DNA of 64,000 nucleotides from Centrapalus pauciflorus (GCA_020465985.1 JAANYP010003725.1:836501-900500), one strand, 5' to 3'; positions 9,993 to 23,212 are shown, counted from the first letter of the stretch. Program-made: numbers and translations. The notes: a model not told the origin generated them from the letters alone.

Positions 9993-10800
9993 AGGGTAAA
10001 TTACAATTTTCGTCCCTATGGTTATATCAAAATAATCGTTACCATCCTTTTTATGGTAAAATTACAATTACAGTACTTATAGTTGGAGTTTGTTATGTTT
10101 TTGGTCCCTTTCTCCAATAGTTTTTTGAAAATGACGATTTTACTCATTTATTTCATTATTGGTCCCCTAATCAAAATATTTCTTTTTATATTTCATTTTC
10201 TTAATGATTTATTATTCTTCTATTATTTATTTAATATATTTTTTTAACCGAAGTAATAAATTATTTAATATGATTTTTTTCATTATTTATTTGACATTAT
10301 TGTTACTATTATTTTGGTATAGTTTAAGTATTTACATAACTAAGTAGTATAACTGAAAATAACTTGTATATGGCTAAATTTAATTTATTGTATTTTTGTT
10401 AATTATTGTTTTTAATAATATTATTATTGTTCTTACATATAAAGTTTAAATATATATTGAACCATTTATATATTTATTTTTTAAAAAGATAATTATTTAT
10501 TTTATTACTTTTCATTTATAAAGTTTTTAACTATTTATACAAAAAAATTATTTATCTTTTGTCTCTACTTTAAATTACTTTATATAAATATTATAAACTT
10601 AGTCTACTTTTCGTTCAAATTTATACATATATGTATTAATTTATGCATTTTTAATTTTAATTTTTTATATTCGTACAAACATTTATATGTTCAATGTACT
10701 TTTAACTTAACGAAATATATTATTTAACGTGTAAATAAAATTTTAAACATATGCAGTTTACATATAAAATTTTTAGTTTTAAAAAAGTATATATTTCTTT

Positions 10801-10867
<67 letters not shown>

Positions 10868-11419
10868 ACACACATACACGTACATACATACATAATATAT
10901 ATGTATGTGTGTGTGTGTGTGTTCAATCTAAAATAAATCAAAATATATTCACCTAACAAAATAAGTAAATTAAAGATAAGTAAGTATTAATAATAATACA
11001 ACTTATTTACATACAAATCCATATATATAAAAAGTTATTATAATTAAATTCTTGTAATAATTAATAAAAAAAACATATCAAATAAATAAACAATTAAATA
11101 ATAATAATAAAAGACAACATATTAACAAAATAATACTTTAGTTACATTGTAACAATAAGAAAAAGACTAAATATCAAATATATAAGAATAGGATAAAAGT
11201 AATTAAAATAATATAAAAAATAAAGTAATTAGTTAGGGACCTAAACCGAAAAAAAAAAGTTAAAAGAGCAAAATGGTCATTTTTAAAAAAATGATTGGTC
11301 AAAGAACTAAAAACATAACAAAATGACAACCATATGTACTGAAATAGTAATTTTGACGCGAAAGGGATCGTAACCATAATTTATATATAACCTTAGAGGC
11401 GAAAATTGTGATTTACCCT
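9993..11419. mobile_element. Mutator-type (MULE) non-autonomous element
   Basis: Long TIRs of about 35 bp begin AGGGTAAATTACAATTTTCG on the left and, in reverse complement, AGGGTAAATCACAATTTTCG on the right. ATTATTT flanks both sides (9986-9992 and 11420-11426). The interior is very AT-rich with a (TA)n tract and no transposase. The superfamily is inferred from the TIR style, since the TSD is shorter than the usual 9 bp. Confidence 0.75.
10808..10864. repeat. (TA)n microsatellite followed by CACACA/TGTGTG
   Basis: TA run inside the MULE-type element, followed by (CA) and (TG) pieces to about 10921. Confidence 0.95.
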
Positions 11420-11516
11420 ATTATTTAAAACATGTTTATGAAAAAAAAAATTAGTTGTTTTTTTTAAAAGTAGTACCTAAGGATGCGCTGCATAATGATT
11501 GAAACTCTTTCAAATC

Positions 11517-11680
<164 letters not shown>

Positions 11681-11699
11681 GAGACTTAAGATCAGAAAG

Positions 11700-12070
11700 T
11701 AACATTCGAATTGAATGCAAAAAAAAAATATATATATATTTAATTTTTGTTTCACGATCGTATTTAAATTTACTTTTACACCCATGATATGTGAATTAAA
11801 TATCATATATATTCATCAAGTCTATGTCCTTAAAATCGTTGTGAATATTCATATATATTTTTGAGAATAATCATCCAAATGTTATGATTTTTCTATTAAT
11901 TCACATGATTTTTTTTTACCGTTCACGAGATTTATTTTTTGAATTTTAATGTATAGATGTCTGATTCTTTTAATGAAAAGTCTTTTAATTATAGTATATG
12001 CATGTTTATGTAAAAAAAATTATGAATGATCATTCACAAAGGGTGTGTTAGGTACTCTCGATCTTGATTA
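11700..12070. mobile_element. Element family C, copy 1
   Basis: About 370 bp resembling 42235-42610, sharing GATATGTGAAT, AGTCTATGTCCTTAAA and GAATGATCATTCA blocks and ending in GGTACTCTCGAT versus AGTACTTTCGATT. It runs up to a (TG)n(TA)n tract. Non-coding. Boundaries are approximate. Confidence 0.5.
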
Positions 12071-12075
12071 TAAAT

Positions 12076-12116
12076 GTATGTGTGTGTGTGTGTGTGTGTG
12101 TCTATATATATATATA

Positions 12117-12200
<84 letters not shown>
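12076..12200. repeat. (TG)n then (TA)n microsatellite
   Basis: TGTGTG run from 12076 followed by about 95 bp of TA repeats with two TC interruptions. Confidence 0.95.
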
Positions 12201-13095
<895 letters not shown>

Positions 13096-13580
13096 CACTG
13101 GTACAAATTTTGGCTTTGGTCGCACCAGAAATGTGTGACGATAACCATTCGGTCACACTTGTTTTTTCATTGTGTGTGCGACTAAAGGTCTCGTGACCAA
13201 AGGGTCCATATGGTCACATTAGATGGTTAGTGGTTGTATCCATTTACAAAGAGTGATCAAAACCGTAAAATGTGTGACCATATGCTCTTTAAAATCAAGC
13301 GAAAGTGTATTTTGTGTGACTATTGTCCATGAAATGGCCACTTTATTTTTATTTGTGTGTGGCTGATTGCAACCATTTGGTCACACTACGAGTGTCTTGT
13401 TGTGGGCTTTGGTCACATAATATTATGCCAAATGTGGCCGTAGGTGTTAAAAAGTGTGACCATATGCTCTTTTAAGTGAGGTAAACTTGTATTTTGTGTG
13501 ACTATTGTCCATGCAATGACCACTTTATTTTTATTTGTGTGTGGTGATTGCAACCTTTTGGTCACACAACGAGTGTCTTA
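13096..13580. mobile_element. CACTA-like transposon end with subterminal repeats
   Basis: Begins CACTGGTACAAATTTTGG, a CACTA-type terminus, followed by repeated TGTGACC/GGTCACA motifs. A unit of about 187 bp (GTGTGACCATATGCTCTTT...) occurs twice, at about 13271 and 13455. The opposite end was not found, so this is a partial element. It may belong with the transposase relic at 14155-14612. Confidence 0.55.
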
Positions 13581-13584
13581 TGTT

Positions 13585-14110
13585 TCTGGAGGCCCAAGAT
13601 AAGGCCCGTAATAAAAGGGGTTAAACGAAAACGGCTCTAACTTTTGACTTGGGTCTCCGTTTGGGGCGAATCAGGTGTCCAGACGACCGTTGGCTCGAGC
13701 TCCACGCAGTGACAAACAGCCAAAGGCAGTTTGCCCAACCGTTCGGCCCAAATTCGACCCGGAATGAGAGTTACGGGCCTTTTTATGAATTTTATCGGTT
13801 ATTTGAGTTTTTATTTTTGTTTCCTGGGTCGACCCGCTGGGTTATTTGACCCGTTTTAAGTTTCTAGTTTCTTTTTAAGGTGTGTTGAACTTATGTATGA
13901 AGACAGTTTTATGAATTAAGAAAATTTCTCTTTTTTCCAAATTTCCGAGTTCAAAATCGGTTGTTTGAAGCCTAATCGTTTGGTATTCACAGAATCAACA
14001 AACTTTTAGTAGAGATTGTTCTGGAATTCTTTAAATCAACAGAATAGTCTATATTTATTTGCTACGCTGCATCACACAATATATAATATGAAGGATATAT
14101 GTATGGAATT
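13585..14110. other. GC-richer unclassified segment
   Basis: Contains GACGACCGTTGGCTCGAG and GGGTCGACCCGCTGGG, unlike the AT-rich surroundings, and resembles retrotransposon LTR or leader DNA in composition. No LTR pair, primer site or protein was found. A 66-residue ORF at 13649 has no recognisable feature. Confidence 0.3.
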
Positions 14111-14154
14111 AATTATAATATAACAAAAACCTAGTAAGCTTCCGTGCTTGTATA

Positions 14155-14612
14155 CTATACGAAATCAACTAATTCCTTGTGCTTGACAATTACACTATAC
14201 TTGGGTGGAACTTGATTTAGTTTTGAAGGCGTATCTTTGTTGGGTCGTATGTATTTTTCCCTCAATTTCCTTCTGAAGTTCCTTAGATGTGCACCAAGAC
14301 GATTCATTACTAACTTTCTGTATGTCTCATCAACATCAAAATATCGCTGCAAATAACAAATTAAATACACAAATCTGATTAACAGCAATGTTGTTTAATT
14401 TTTGAACATTAAGAAATCAAAAATAATTGGTTAAAACTAACCATGATTTCATCCCAGAGCTAAGCTCTTGCTTCTGAATCGACCTTCTTCCATTTCAAAA
14501 TCTTCAAGCCTATGTGCTCACGAACCATTTATCCTAAAAAACTTGCAAACATTGTTCTGTGATCTCCTGTTAGCCTATCCATTGTATCAAACGTTACCTT
14601 GAGCTTTAATGC
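14155..14612 (-). pseudogene. CACTA (En/Spm, Ptta-type) transposase fragment
   Basis: Two exon-like pieces on the minus strand. The first (14612-14441) reads TMDRLTGDHRTMFASFLG, then a stop, then MVREHIGLKILKWKKVDSEA, another stop and LWDEIM. A GT...AG intron (14440-14347) leads to the second: RYFDVDETYRKLVMNRLG, LRNFRRKLREKYI, PSKLNQVPPKYS. The RNFRRKL block followed by a Pro-rich segment is what I recall of the plant Ptta/En/Spm transposase family. At least two in-frame stops and missing ends make it a relic. It lies 0.6 kb from a CACTA-like terminus. Confidence 0.7.
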
Positions 14613-14689
14613 ACCGGGTATGCTGTACCGGTTGTGAAACTTAGATAAACTTGTTATGCCCCTAGGTGGAACTACTATTTTGATTGGAC

Positions 14690-15080
14690 TTGCATTGATT
14701 GCAACATCACCTTATCCTACCCTACTCATCACAGTTTACCCTACTTTTCCACCTATCAATCTCATTATAACCTAATTTTTGCACTCTATGTATCATACAC
14801 TATCTTTCCTCTCATCAAACACTCCTCTACATTTATTTAGTTTATCCCTACGCTACTCTATCTATCTATCCATCCCAACTACCCCACCCCCTACTCTACT
14901 ACCCACACAACCCTATCCACCTCACCCTACCTTACATCTCCAACTAGCTACCTTAATCTACATTTATTTTACCTATCGATACCCTACCTACCTATCTGAC
15001 CATCTCTACCTTACCTAATACCCTTCCACCCATCAAACCTCATCCTACTTTGATCTCACTCATCCCTATCTTATCCACTC
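14690..15080. repeat. Pyrimidine-rich low-complexity tract
   Basis: About 390 bp dominated by C, T and A in CCTAC/CTATC/CACCC-like words, with very few G on this strand. It has no fixed period, so it is a degenerate low-complexity tract rather than a clean satellite. Confidence 0.7.
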
Positions 15081-15420
15081 ATTCGAGCCTATTTTACATT
15101 GATGATTCGTTAATATGTGCAGCAACCATGATGATTCAAACAATACAATGATAATATATTTTATCATTCATTAGCATTCTCATCCACAATCTCTTTAAAT
15201 TCAAACAAGTGCCCCCTCAGATTTTAAAGGAGAAGCTTTAAACATCTTTTATATCCGTTCCTTTCATTTTGGGAAACCCAAAAGTATTTCTGTTCTCTTT
15301 TAATTTTTTCGGTTTTCATCTACTCATTTTATTTTCCATCAGTCAAGAACACAATGTATATCATAAAAAAATACCAAAAAAATGGTAAATTTGTATTTTA
15401 TTAAATAGATAATTGATATG
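15081..15420. other. Intergenic, nothing recognised
   Basis: AT-rich sequence without repeat or coding signal. Confidence 0.4.
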
Positions 15421-16440
15421 AAATAGTTGTGTGCTTCAATTTTATTTTGGTATAGGTTGTGTACTTTAAAAGTGTTTCGATTTGATAGTTCGACAAACTA
15501 GAAACCGGCACTACCGGTTACTACGATGACGTGTAATTTGCCATTTGATTTGGGTTGGATACTTCTAAAATGTTTTTTATTTAGTCTGTGTACTTTCAAA
15601 AGTGATTCGATTTGATGGTTGAACAACCTGATGAATGGTAATATGGTATCAACTTGCATGGATGTTTCATTTATCAACACATTCATTTCAGATAGTTCTT
15701 ACTTCATTTTTCCATTATTTTTTAAAAATATTAGTAGTTGAACAGTCTTGTAATCGATAAAAATGTATCATCCATGGTTGTCTTCCTTTTTATCACTATA
15801 TCACTTTTCAATTAACAACTAACTCGATTGAGTAAAATGAGATGTTAAATATCATTTCTATTAATTACTGTTGAATTGAAAAGGAGTATACAAGAAAGAA
15901 TGTAAATTTAAATGTACAAAATCATAACCTAATTTTTGCAATCAATAAGTGAACATGTACATTGTGAACTACTGACTTGTATGTTCATATTTAATTTACT
16001 TAAATCGAGTTGTTATCAACCAATATGTAGTAACATTGATCGGAAATGAAAGTGGAGACAATAAAATATTGTATTGGTTACGAGGCTATTCAACTATTGT
16101 TTATTTTAAAAAGTATTAGAAAATGATATAAGAGTGATCTAAAAGAAATGTATCGCTGAATGAAACATTAATTCAAGTTAATACAACTTACTAGTTTATT
16201 CTACTAACAAATATAAACACTTTAAAATTTTAAACAACCCGAATTGAAGCATTTTTAAAATACACGACTTTAGTCCGAACATCTACAGAGTGCATATCAA
16301 CATGTTAACCAGTAGTAACAATTTCTGTATTTATTGCTCCATCAAATCGAAACATTTTAGAATCACACAGCCTAAATATGCATTTGCATAAAAAGTACAG
16401 AACATATATCAAAATAAAGTTCAAAATACACAACTATTTT
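15421..16440. mobile_element. Non-autonomous TIR element
   Basis: The left end AAATAGTTGTGTGCTTC, continuing with TTTTATTTTGGTAT and GTTTCGATTTGATAG, is mirrored on the right by AAAATACACAACTATTTT and CCATCAAATCGAAAC. The imperfect arms run about 70 bp and contain internal repeats. No clear TSD and no ORF were seen. Confidence 0.6.
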
Positions 16441-16748
16441 ATGTGTTTTTTTTTCTATTAAACAATGAAGATGGACGGTGAAGACCATTTTGATGTTATT
16501 ATGATATTTTAACATGTAAAACTAATAAAATTTAATAAACATATATATTATTTTTATTTTTCCATAAACAACAGATAAATAGTAACTTATTATTTTCAAT
16601 TTACTAAAAAAAGATTTCTACATGTTTGAAATTACATTTCTTTAATTAATTATCTGATTACAATTTTTTTTATATAATATTTGATGCGAAAAGAGTTATA
16701 AACATCAATGTCTTCTTGATCACACACCAATAACCTCTTCGAAGATTA
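16441..16748. other. Intergenic, nothing recognised
   Basis: AT-rich DNA between two elements. No feature identified. Confidence 0.4.
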
Positions 16749-16756
16749 TCTAAAAC

Positions 16757-17310
16757 TAGGGGTGTTCATTTTCGGATTATCCGATTTTCGGATACATGAA
16801 TTTTACTATCCGAATCTGTATCCGATTTTCGGATATCCGAAATTTCGGATGATCCGAAATTGGATATCGGATTATCCGAAATTTAAAATTTTAAGTAAAC
16901 TTAAAATTATAAAATGAATTCAAAATATACAGAATACAAATATATATACCTCTTAATATATAAAAAAAAAATAATTGTGTCGTAAACGAAATTATATATT
17001 ACTTTTTAAACTTAAAACAATAAAAAGTATGTCAAAAAAATAGTAAAATACATTTAAATGACTTATAATTATGTTAGAGCGACATTCTACATTTAAAATT
17101 AAAGAATATAATTATTCTTAGTCAAAAAACTTGTGAAAAAAAGTTTTTAAAAATATAAATTTTTTTAAAGAAAATTGGATTTCGGATTTTCGGATAATCC
17201 GAATATCCGAAATTATACAAAATCCGTATCTGAAATTTCGGATAATTTCACTTCGGGTTTTTGGATTTTCGTATCGGATCTTCGGATTCGGATATTTTTA
17301 AACACCCCTA
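16757..17310. mobile_element. hAT-type non-autonomous element filled with CGGATAT repeats
   Basis: Ends TAGGGGTGTT and AACACCCCTA are inverted repeats. A perfect 8-bp TSD, TCTAAAAC, lies at 16749-16756 and 17311-17318, as expected for hAT. Both subterminal regions are packed with TTCGGAT/ATCCGAA words that can fold back on one another. A relative with a different internal motif is at 56661-57600. Confidence 0.85.
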
Positions 17311-17318
17311 TCTAAAAC

Positions 17319-17775
17319 ACCTCACAATTAAACGTTAATTTTAAAAATTTGATTTTCTAAACCAAAATCTCAATTTCACATATTTGACTACTTCCATCAT
17401 TAAATGTTGATAATTCCCTCTTTATAATCCATTTTAATCATTTAACCAAAGACTTTAATTAAATTAAAGAGTAAATTACATAAATGATTTTCGTGGTTTG
17501 TACAAAATTATGAATGCAGTTTCTGTGGTTTTAAGTTTACATAAATAGTTCTTATTTTCACTGTTTACTTCAAGAAATGATCAATACATTTCGTCATTTT
17601 GTAGAAACCACCCACACCGAGTCACCCACCACCTCCTCCGCAAAACGAAAACCTCAATCGGTCGTCATCATCTTCCTGTGCCCTTGCCCTTCTCTCCTGC
17701 AAAAGCATCAGCCCAGGGGGCGGCCGGGCAGGAAAAATAAAGGGGCAACAAAATTTTTGGGTAGTTTGAGATATA
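17319..17775. other. Intergenic with a single transposon-like end
   Basis: GAGTAAATTACATAAATG at about 17470 resembles a MULE-type terminus of the style seen at 30581, but no partner end was found. The ORFs here have no recognisable domain. Confidence 0.35.
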
Positions 17776-17815
17776 CTAGGTTCAATTTTGGCCCAACAAA
17801 ATTTAGCCCATCTAT
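17776..17815 (+). promoter_or_regulatory. Two GGCCCA/AGCCCA (site II-like) motifs
   Basis: TTGGCCCAAC at about 17780 and TTAGCCCATC at about 17803 lie 80-100 bp before a GC-richer, leader-like stretch. Site II elements (TGGGCY or its complement) are typical of promoters of constitutively expressed plant genes. This is a suggestion from motif and position only. Confidence 0.3.
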
Positions 17816-17879
17816 AGTTTAGTTGTCCGAGTCCATAATACACATCCCACTTCAATTCCATAAATCATAATCCAAACTT

Positions 17880-18012
17880 TCTTTTCTCTGTTGTGTCGCG
17901 CGACGTTCAGTCTCTCCATTCTATGTCCAACCGAAATCCTAGGCGGGGCTAGCGGCGGCGACTAAGATTGAGGTGCCAACTGCAGCGAAATCCGAGGAGA
18001 AGGAAAGGAAAG
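17880..18012 (+). other. 5' exon part of an unidentified gene, interrupted by the Gypsy
   Basis: CT-rich leader-like sequence (TTTCTTTTCTCTGTTG) followed by GC-rich DNA with an ATG whose reading frame closes after nine codons. Another frame is open across the retrotransposon junction when the 18.8-kb insertion and one TSD are ignored, reading through 36858-37140, but it has no start codon. Probably an untranslated or partly coding first exon. Function unknown. Confidence 0.3.
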
Positions 18013-19832
18013 TATAACACCTTACTTTTATTTGCATTTTTATTTTAAGTAATTTTGAGCAATTTGCGTAAAAAGATGTAATTTCGAGATTTAGTATAAA
18101 TAGGGGCTGAGAGCTCATTTTCTCATTTTTGCAAGCCAAATTCCTTTCCAGAGCTTCTCTCTCTAGAACCCGAAACTTCTCTCTAGCTTTTCTCCCAAAC
18201 CGACCGGCCAAATCTCGAGTTCTATACGTCATCGGAAAGGTCTCGAAGTGTACTACTCGAATCTACCATTGCATGCGTGATTTCATACGGTTTTGAGGTA
18301 AGAATCGCTCTTTTCGTTTTCTGCATTTTTCGATTTTGAGGAAAAATTCGAGTTTATCATTTTAGGCGATTTAAAGCTGATTTCGTATGAGTTTTAGCTA
18401 AAATATGGTAGAATATGTATCATATAACTAAACCGAGGCTTATTACTTAGCTTATTTGTGGATTTGAGGCTTGAAAATGCATGTTTAAAGCTGTAGTTTA
18501 TGAACAAACTCGAGTATGCATAGAACAGACTCGAAATACCAAGAACAGACTCGAATAGAGCTAGATTCGAGATATGGGTTTCGAATCTATCCTCAGATTC
18601 GAATGAGGTTCGAATCTAACCCCCATAATTCGAATCTGTCTTCGAATCTAACCCCCATAATTCGAATCTGTCTTCGAATCTAACCCCTGGTTCGAATCTG
18701 TCCCCTAAATTCGAATTTAATTGATAAAAATTTACGAACAACGCATAAATTAGCAAAATAAATAGCAAAATATTTAGCTAGAAGTTATGGCTTATAGATA
18801 TAGGAATATTGAGCTAGCCGTATTAATTTAGCACATGTTTTGTAATATTAAACTTCAGATATTATACATAAGCCGTTTAGCCCAGTTGCGAGTCAAAGCC
18901 AGTGCCAGAATATATTAAAAGCCTAGATAAGCAAGTGCAAGCATTATAAAGCAATTTAAAGCGTAAATAAGCCCGAGCAAGCATTTCAGAATATTTCAAG
19001 CATTTTCAGTACTGTGAGTAACAGTTATTCTTGTTTACATGTTTTATATGAAATTGAGACATAAATTGTTTCTATATGATTTATTTGGAATTCAATAGAC
19101 TTTTGTGAGTGAAGGCGAACACTGTGGTACAGGTGATGCCCAGCTTAGCCGGATCTTACATTTAATCTATTAATATGCATATTTATCTGCTATCTGTTTA
19201 TTGTTCTGCATACTATAGCAAACCTTGTGTTAGCGTTTCTTTGTGCATCTCATAAGCATTATATTTAGCGAGCAAGCAATTCTGATGTTCACCACTATCC
19301 CTTGAGCATTATGCGGGTAGCTAGCCCCGTATCACAGATTGATCATCTGTCAGCGGTAAACCCCTAGTGGTGGCATCTCCGTTCTGCGTGAAATGTCTCA
19401 ATCGTGCAGCATTCTTTCTGGGTATTAAGCAAACAAGCAAAGCAAGCAAGCAAGCATAACAGCCTTTATAGGCATTTTCGCCTCATATTTTACATGCATT
19501 CATGAATATCTGTTTACTCACTAAGCATTAGCTTACAGTTGCTACTTACAATTTTTTACAGGAAAAGGTAAAGAACAAGCTGGACCTTCTGCTTAGGTCT
19601 ATTTTCTGATCAACCCAGAGGACTTAGCTCACTTTCAGCTTGTGGTATAGCTTTATGATGCCTTGGGTTCTGGGTAGCTGCTTTTATTTTAATTGTGATG
19701 TTTTTTTAGCAACTTAGTACTGTAACCTTGTAGCACGTGTAGTGCAAGACTTATTGTAATATTTTATTTAGCTTTATGTATTTATTATAATTCCTGGGAT
19801 AAGCAAGCGTGTTTTAAAGCAAGGATGTGACA
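18013..19832 (+). repeat. 5' LTR of the outer Gypsy
   Basis: 1820 bp. TATAAATA at 18095-18102 is a good plant TATA box, so transcription would start roughly 30 bp later. A block at about 18540-18720 repeats TTCGAATC about ten times, with two copies of a unit containing TCTAACCCCCATAATTCG. It also contains AAGCAAGCAAGC-rich stretches. Confidence 0.95.
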
Positions 19833-19835
19833 GGA

Positions 19836-19847
19836 TGGTATCAGAGA
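19836..19847 (+). other. Primer-binding site of the outer Gypsy
   Basis: TGGTATCAGAGA starts 3 bp after the LTR end and matches the 3' end of initiator methionine tRNA, as in many plant LTR elements. Confidence 0.85.
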
Positions 19848-20038
19848 ATTGGTTTGAGGGATTCAAGTGTTAGCAATAACACTTGGACTCAAACTTTTAA
19901 GCAAAGATATTAGCTTCGAATGTCTAGGCTTTAACTTGACCTGAGATAGGCTTTGACTTTGCTTTAGGATTTGGGAAATGGGGTAGAATAGGAGTTATGC
20001 CTATTCTTATGCAAGTATTATTTATATAATTTCAGAAC

Positions 20039-21226
20039 ATGTCTGGATCTGGTGAAGGAGCTGGAGGTGGACTCACTCCTGAACAGATCATGCAAATAAT
20101 GCAAACAATGCTTAATGAGAACAACGAGCGTCAAGCTAAGTTCTTACAAGATCAGTTTCGTGCTCGTGATGAAGCCGAAACTAAGCGTAGAGAAGAACGT
20201 AGGAAACAACAGCATGATGACATTGGACGCCACAACGACGACACCGACGAGGAGGAAGCCCCTGTAGTCCCTCCTAAGGGCTGCAACTTCCGTTACTTTA
20301 AGGCTTGCGGAGCTCAACCTTTTAAGGGTGCTGCAAATTCGATCGAAGCGCTTGAGTGGATCACTGGCATTGAGCGGATTTTTCTCATTAGTGACTGTGC
20401 TGAAGAATCAAAAGTCAGCTTCGCTACAACACTGTTCGAGGGTGGCGCTGTTATGTGGTGGAGGTCTCAGGAAAACATGCACGGAGCCAACTGGATTAAG
20501 TCCCTATCTTGGGATGAATTTAAGGTTATTTTCTTTCGTCAGTACTGCCCAGCTGATGAAAAGAAGCGTTTGGAAGAGAAACTGATGTCTCTTACTCAGG
20601 GAACCAAATCGGTGACTGAGTATGAGATAGAATTTACCCGACTAAGCTTGCTTTCTGACTATCAAGTCGCTACTGAAGAGCGAAAGATCGACCGTTTTCT
20701 GATGGGTCTGCATCCTGAATATCAGAAGTTCTTGAAGCACCGGGGATATACCAACTATGCTGACTGTGTTGAAGCTGCTCGAATTCTCGAGCAGGATTTT
20801 ATTCGAGCTGGAGGAGTTCCTACTTCCTCTATTAACCCGACATGTCCATCACTGCCCAAGAAATCGCGCACCGGAAGCTATTCTGGATCTTCATCCAGAT
20901 ATTCTCAGCCACAGCAGTCTCAGTACCGACAGTTCAGCTCGCCTCCAGCACAGCAAACTCGATCATATGCGGTACATTCTGAGCCGAGGCAGTGTCGCCG
21001 CTGCCAGAAGTCACACATTGGGCGTTGTAACCCCAATGATGTGAGGTGCTATGTGTGCAATGAAATAGGACATAGCAGTGAAGAATGTCCTAACAAAGTT
21101 AAAGTTTGCAACAACTGTTTACGCCCTGGAAATAATGAGCATGCGTGTACGCATCCGTTCAGCATAATTTATCCGAGTGCAGAGCATCATCCGCGATTGC
21201 AGCAACAGCAATACCGACCTCAGTAA
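20039..21226 (+). CDS. Gag of the outer Gypsy (ends at an early TAA)
   Basis: A 395-residue ORF starting MSGSGEGAGGGLTPEQ, 190 bp after the primer site. Residues about 80-250 form the retrotransposon gag domain, with VMWWRSQ, WDEFKVIFFRQYCP and VTEYEIEFTRLSLLS. Residues about 318-370 hold Cys/His knuckles: CRRCQKSHIGRC, CYVCNEIGHSSEEC and CNNC...HAC. The ORF ends at TAA 21224-21226 in a Gln-rich CAA/CAG tract, and the same frame stays open afterwards into protease, so the stop probably came from a CAA codon. Gag packages the genomic RNA in the cytosolic particle. Confidence 0.92.
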   Translation: MSGSGEGAGGGLTPEQIMQIMQTMLNENNERQAKFLQDQFRARDEAETKRREERRKQQHDDIGRHNDDTDEEEAPVVPPKGCNFRYFKACGAQPFKGAANSIEALEWITGIERIFLISDCAEESKVSFATTLFEGGAVMWWRSQENMHGANWIKSLSWDEFKVIFFRQYCPADEKKRLEEKLMSLTQGTKSVTEYEIEFTRLSLLSDYQVATEERKIDRFLMGLHPEYQKFLKHRGYTNYADCVEAARILEQDFIRAGGVPTSSINPTCPSLPKKSRTGSYSGSSSRYSQPQQSQYRQFSSPPAQQTRSYAVHSEPRQCRRCQKSHIGRCNPNDVRCYVCNEIGHSSEECPNKVKVCNNCLRPGNNEHACTHPFSIIYPSAEHHPRLQQQQYRPQ

Positions 21227-21907
21227 CAACATCAACATCAACAGCAAAGACAAAATCAACCGGCCCGGCATAGCACATCGCGAGGAGGTTCTAGTCGCCG
21301 TAACGAGCCAGCTCGGAGTCAGAATCGCGCATTCCAGATAACGGCCGAGCAAGCAAAGGAAATACCAGATGTGGTATCTGGTATGTTTCTCGTTAACTCT
21401 GTACCTGCTAGACTTATTTTTGATTCAGGAGCCAACCGTTCCTTCATATCAAATTCATTTGCATCTAAACTTGGAATTGCACCGACTACTCTACCTGTTA
21501 TCTTTGATATTGAAACGGCTAGTAATGTAAGTGTGTCTACCGATAAAATTTACCGTGACTGCATCATTCTGCTTGACAACTGCACATTTCAACTGGACCT
21601 TATCCCGATGGACTTTCACGAATTCGACGTCATCGTGGGTATGGATTGGCTTGATCATCATGACGCCAGCATTGTCTGCAAGAAGAAGTTGATAAAGCTC
21701 ACTACTCCGGATGGCCGCAATATTTGCATCTACGGTGACAGAAAGACAGGTGAAATATGCTTAATTTCTGTAGTCAAAGCTAGGAAACATATAGCTAAGG
21801 GTTGTGTGTCATACTTAGCATATGCGATAGATGCTAAGTTTGAAAAGAAAGCATTAGCCGAGGTTCCGATAGCCTCCGAGTTTCCCGATGTCTTTCCCGA
21901 GGACATC
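21227..21907 (+). pseudogene. Outer Gypsy protease and start of RT, cut by the inner Gypsy
   Basis: Same frame as gag, beyond the TAA. The aspartic protease has its catalytic LIFDSGANRSFIS and the later FDVIVGMDWL. The frame reaches SEFPDVFPEDI, the usual lead-in to RT, and stops at the TSD ACATC (21903-21907), where the inner element starts. The continuation SGLPPDRQVEF is found at 32217 in the same phase. Confidence 0.92.
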
Positions 21908-23212
21908 TGTGACACCTCTCACTTTCCATACTATAACAATACCCTATATAGCATGGTATGTGGGGCGGAGTCAAATTTATCATACAATGGATCGACTCGT
22001 GGCGAAAGTACATAACAACTATTATTCTTTAACAGTGTTTTAGTACAACTTATTCAAACAAAATACATAATACATAATTCGAAAATTAAAACATTGACAA
22101 ATTATTCATAAACTTTCTCTTTTCCCTTGCCATTTGAGGTTCCTTCCTCAGTACCTGAGTATAAACATGTAAGGGTGAGCGACAACGCCCAACAAGTACT
22201 AATCACCCTGGTTGGAATAATGTGATTTAAAAATAATTTATAACTGGTAAGAAAATGTATAAAAATAACATTTTTGTAAAAATATATTTTCCGTGAAGTT
22301 AATACAGCGGCTGGCAACTGAAAGCTGTGAAGAAATCATGATACAAGGAAATTGATTTCTTCATTTCATACCCGAGTTAAATGGGTACGTTTGTGAATGA
22401 AATTAATTGCTACTATTTTCATAAAAACTTTCCATCCTTTATCGTTATAAAATTTACTGGTATATTATTACCCGGATAAATCACAGAGAAATATCCTTCG
22501 TGCCATCTCAAAAGGCTTCGCCATTTTGGCGTCATTATGTTGCCATCTCAAAAGGCTATATCATTATTATAATATTACCAGTATCCTTACATTGATATTC
22601 ACGAAGTCATACCAACAACGATTATGCAAAAATTATATAACTTTAAATAAATAACGTCACAGTTCCAATATCATAAAAATACTGAATTACGACATAAATC
22701 ATATAAACATCGCAGAGTCGAATATAATGATTCAGCATCATGAATAGAATAATAGGCTCAAAGTGGAAGTGATTAGAAACTTACAGTAGTCCAGAAACGG
22801 TTATAAGAATTTCGTAAGAGAGAAGTAGAAAAATACTCAAAATACGACTCTTTGTTTAATAGTGATATTTATGAGTATTGGTACGATTTTCATTCGAAGG
22901 AAAGGCGTCAATTTATAGCCTCAATATTTCGACAGTTTACGTATTTCACGCGTATGTAGACAAACTACCGACGCTCGTTGTCAGTCGAAACGCTTCCTAC
23001 CAACACTTTCAATTCATTTTACCTCTTTGTGTAATAATGCATATTTATAAATTATACCCTTAATCTATCATATATTTACATATAACACCCATCGTCTATT
23101 ATAAAATTTATTTAACACCTCTTTATGAGTATAATTATTATCACTATATGTAAAATGCGATACGGTTTAATAATTACCTGCTAATTTCTTGATAAATTTT
23201 CGGGATGTTACA
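21908..23212 (-). repeat. 3' LTR of the inner Gypsy
   Basis: 1305 bp, preceded on the minus strand by the polypurine tract. It lacks the MULE insertion present in the other LTR. Confidence 0.95.

Noticed and set aside
13649..13849. 66-aa ORF in the GC-richer segment
   Set aside because: Short, no domain, and the surrounding sequence looks like retroelement non-coding DNA.
17577..17861. Overlapping ORFs on both strands upstream of the Gypsy
   Set aside because: Open by GC-rich composition only. No start context or conserved motif, and the region has promoter-like motifs instead.
22102..22317. 71-aa minus-strand ORF present in both inner LTRs (also 29542-29757)
   Set aside because: Duplicated because LTRs are duplicated. 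No recognisable domain, and it ends inside LTR regulatory DNA.
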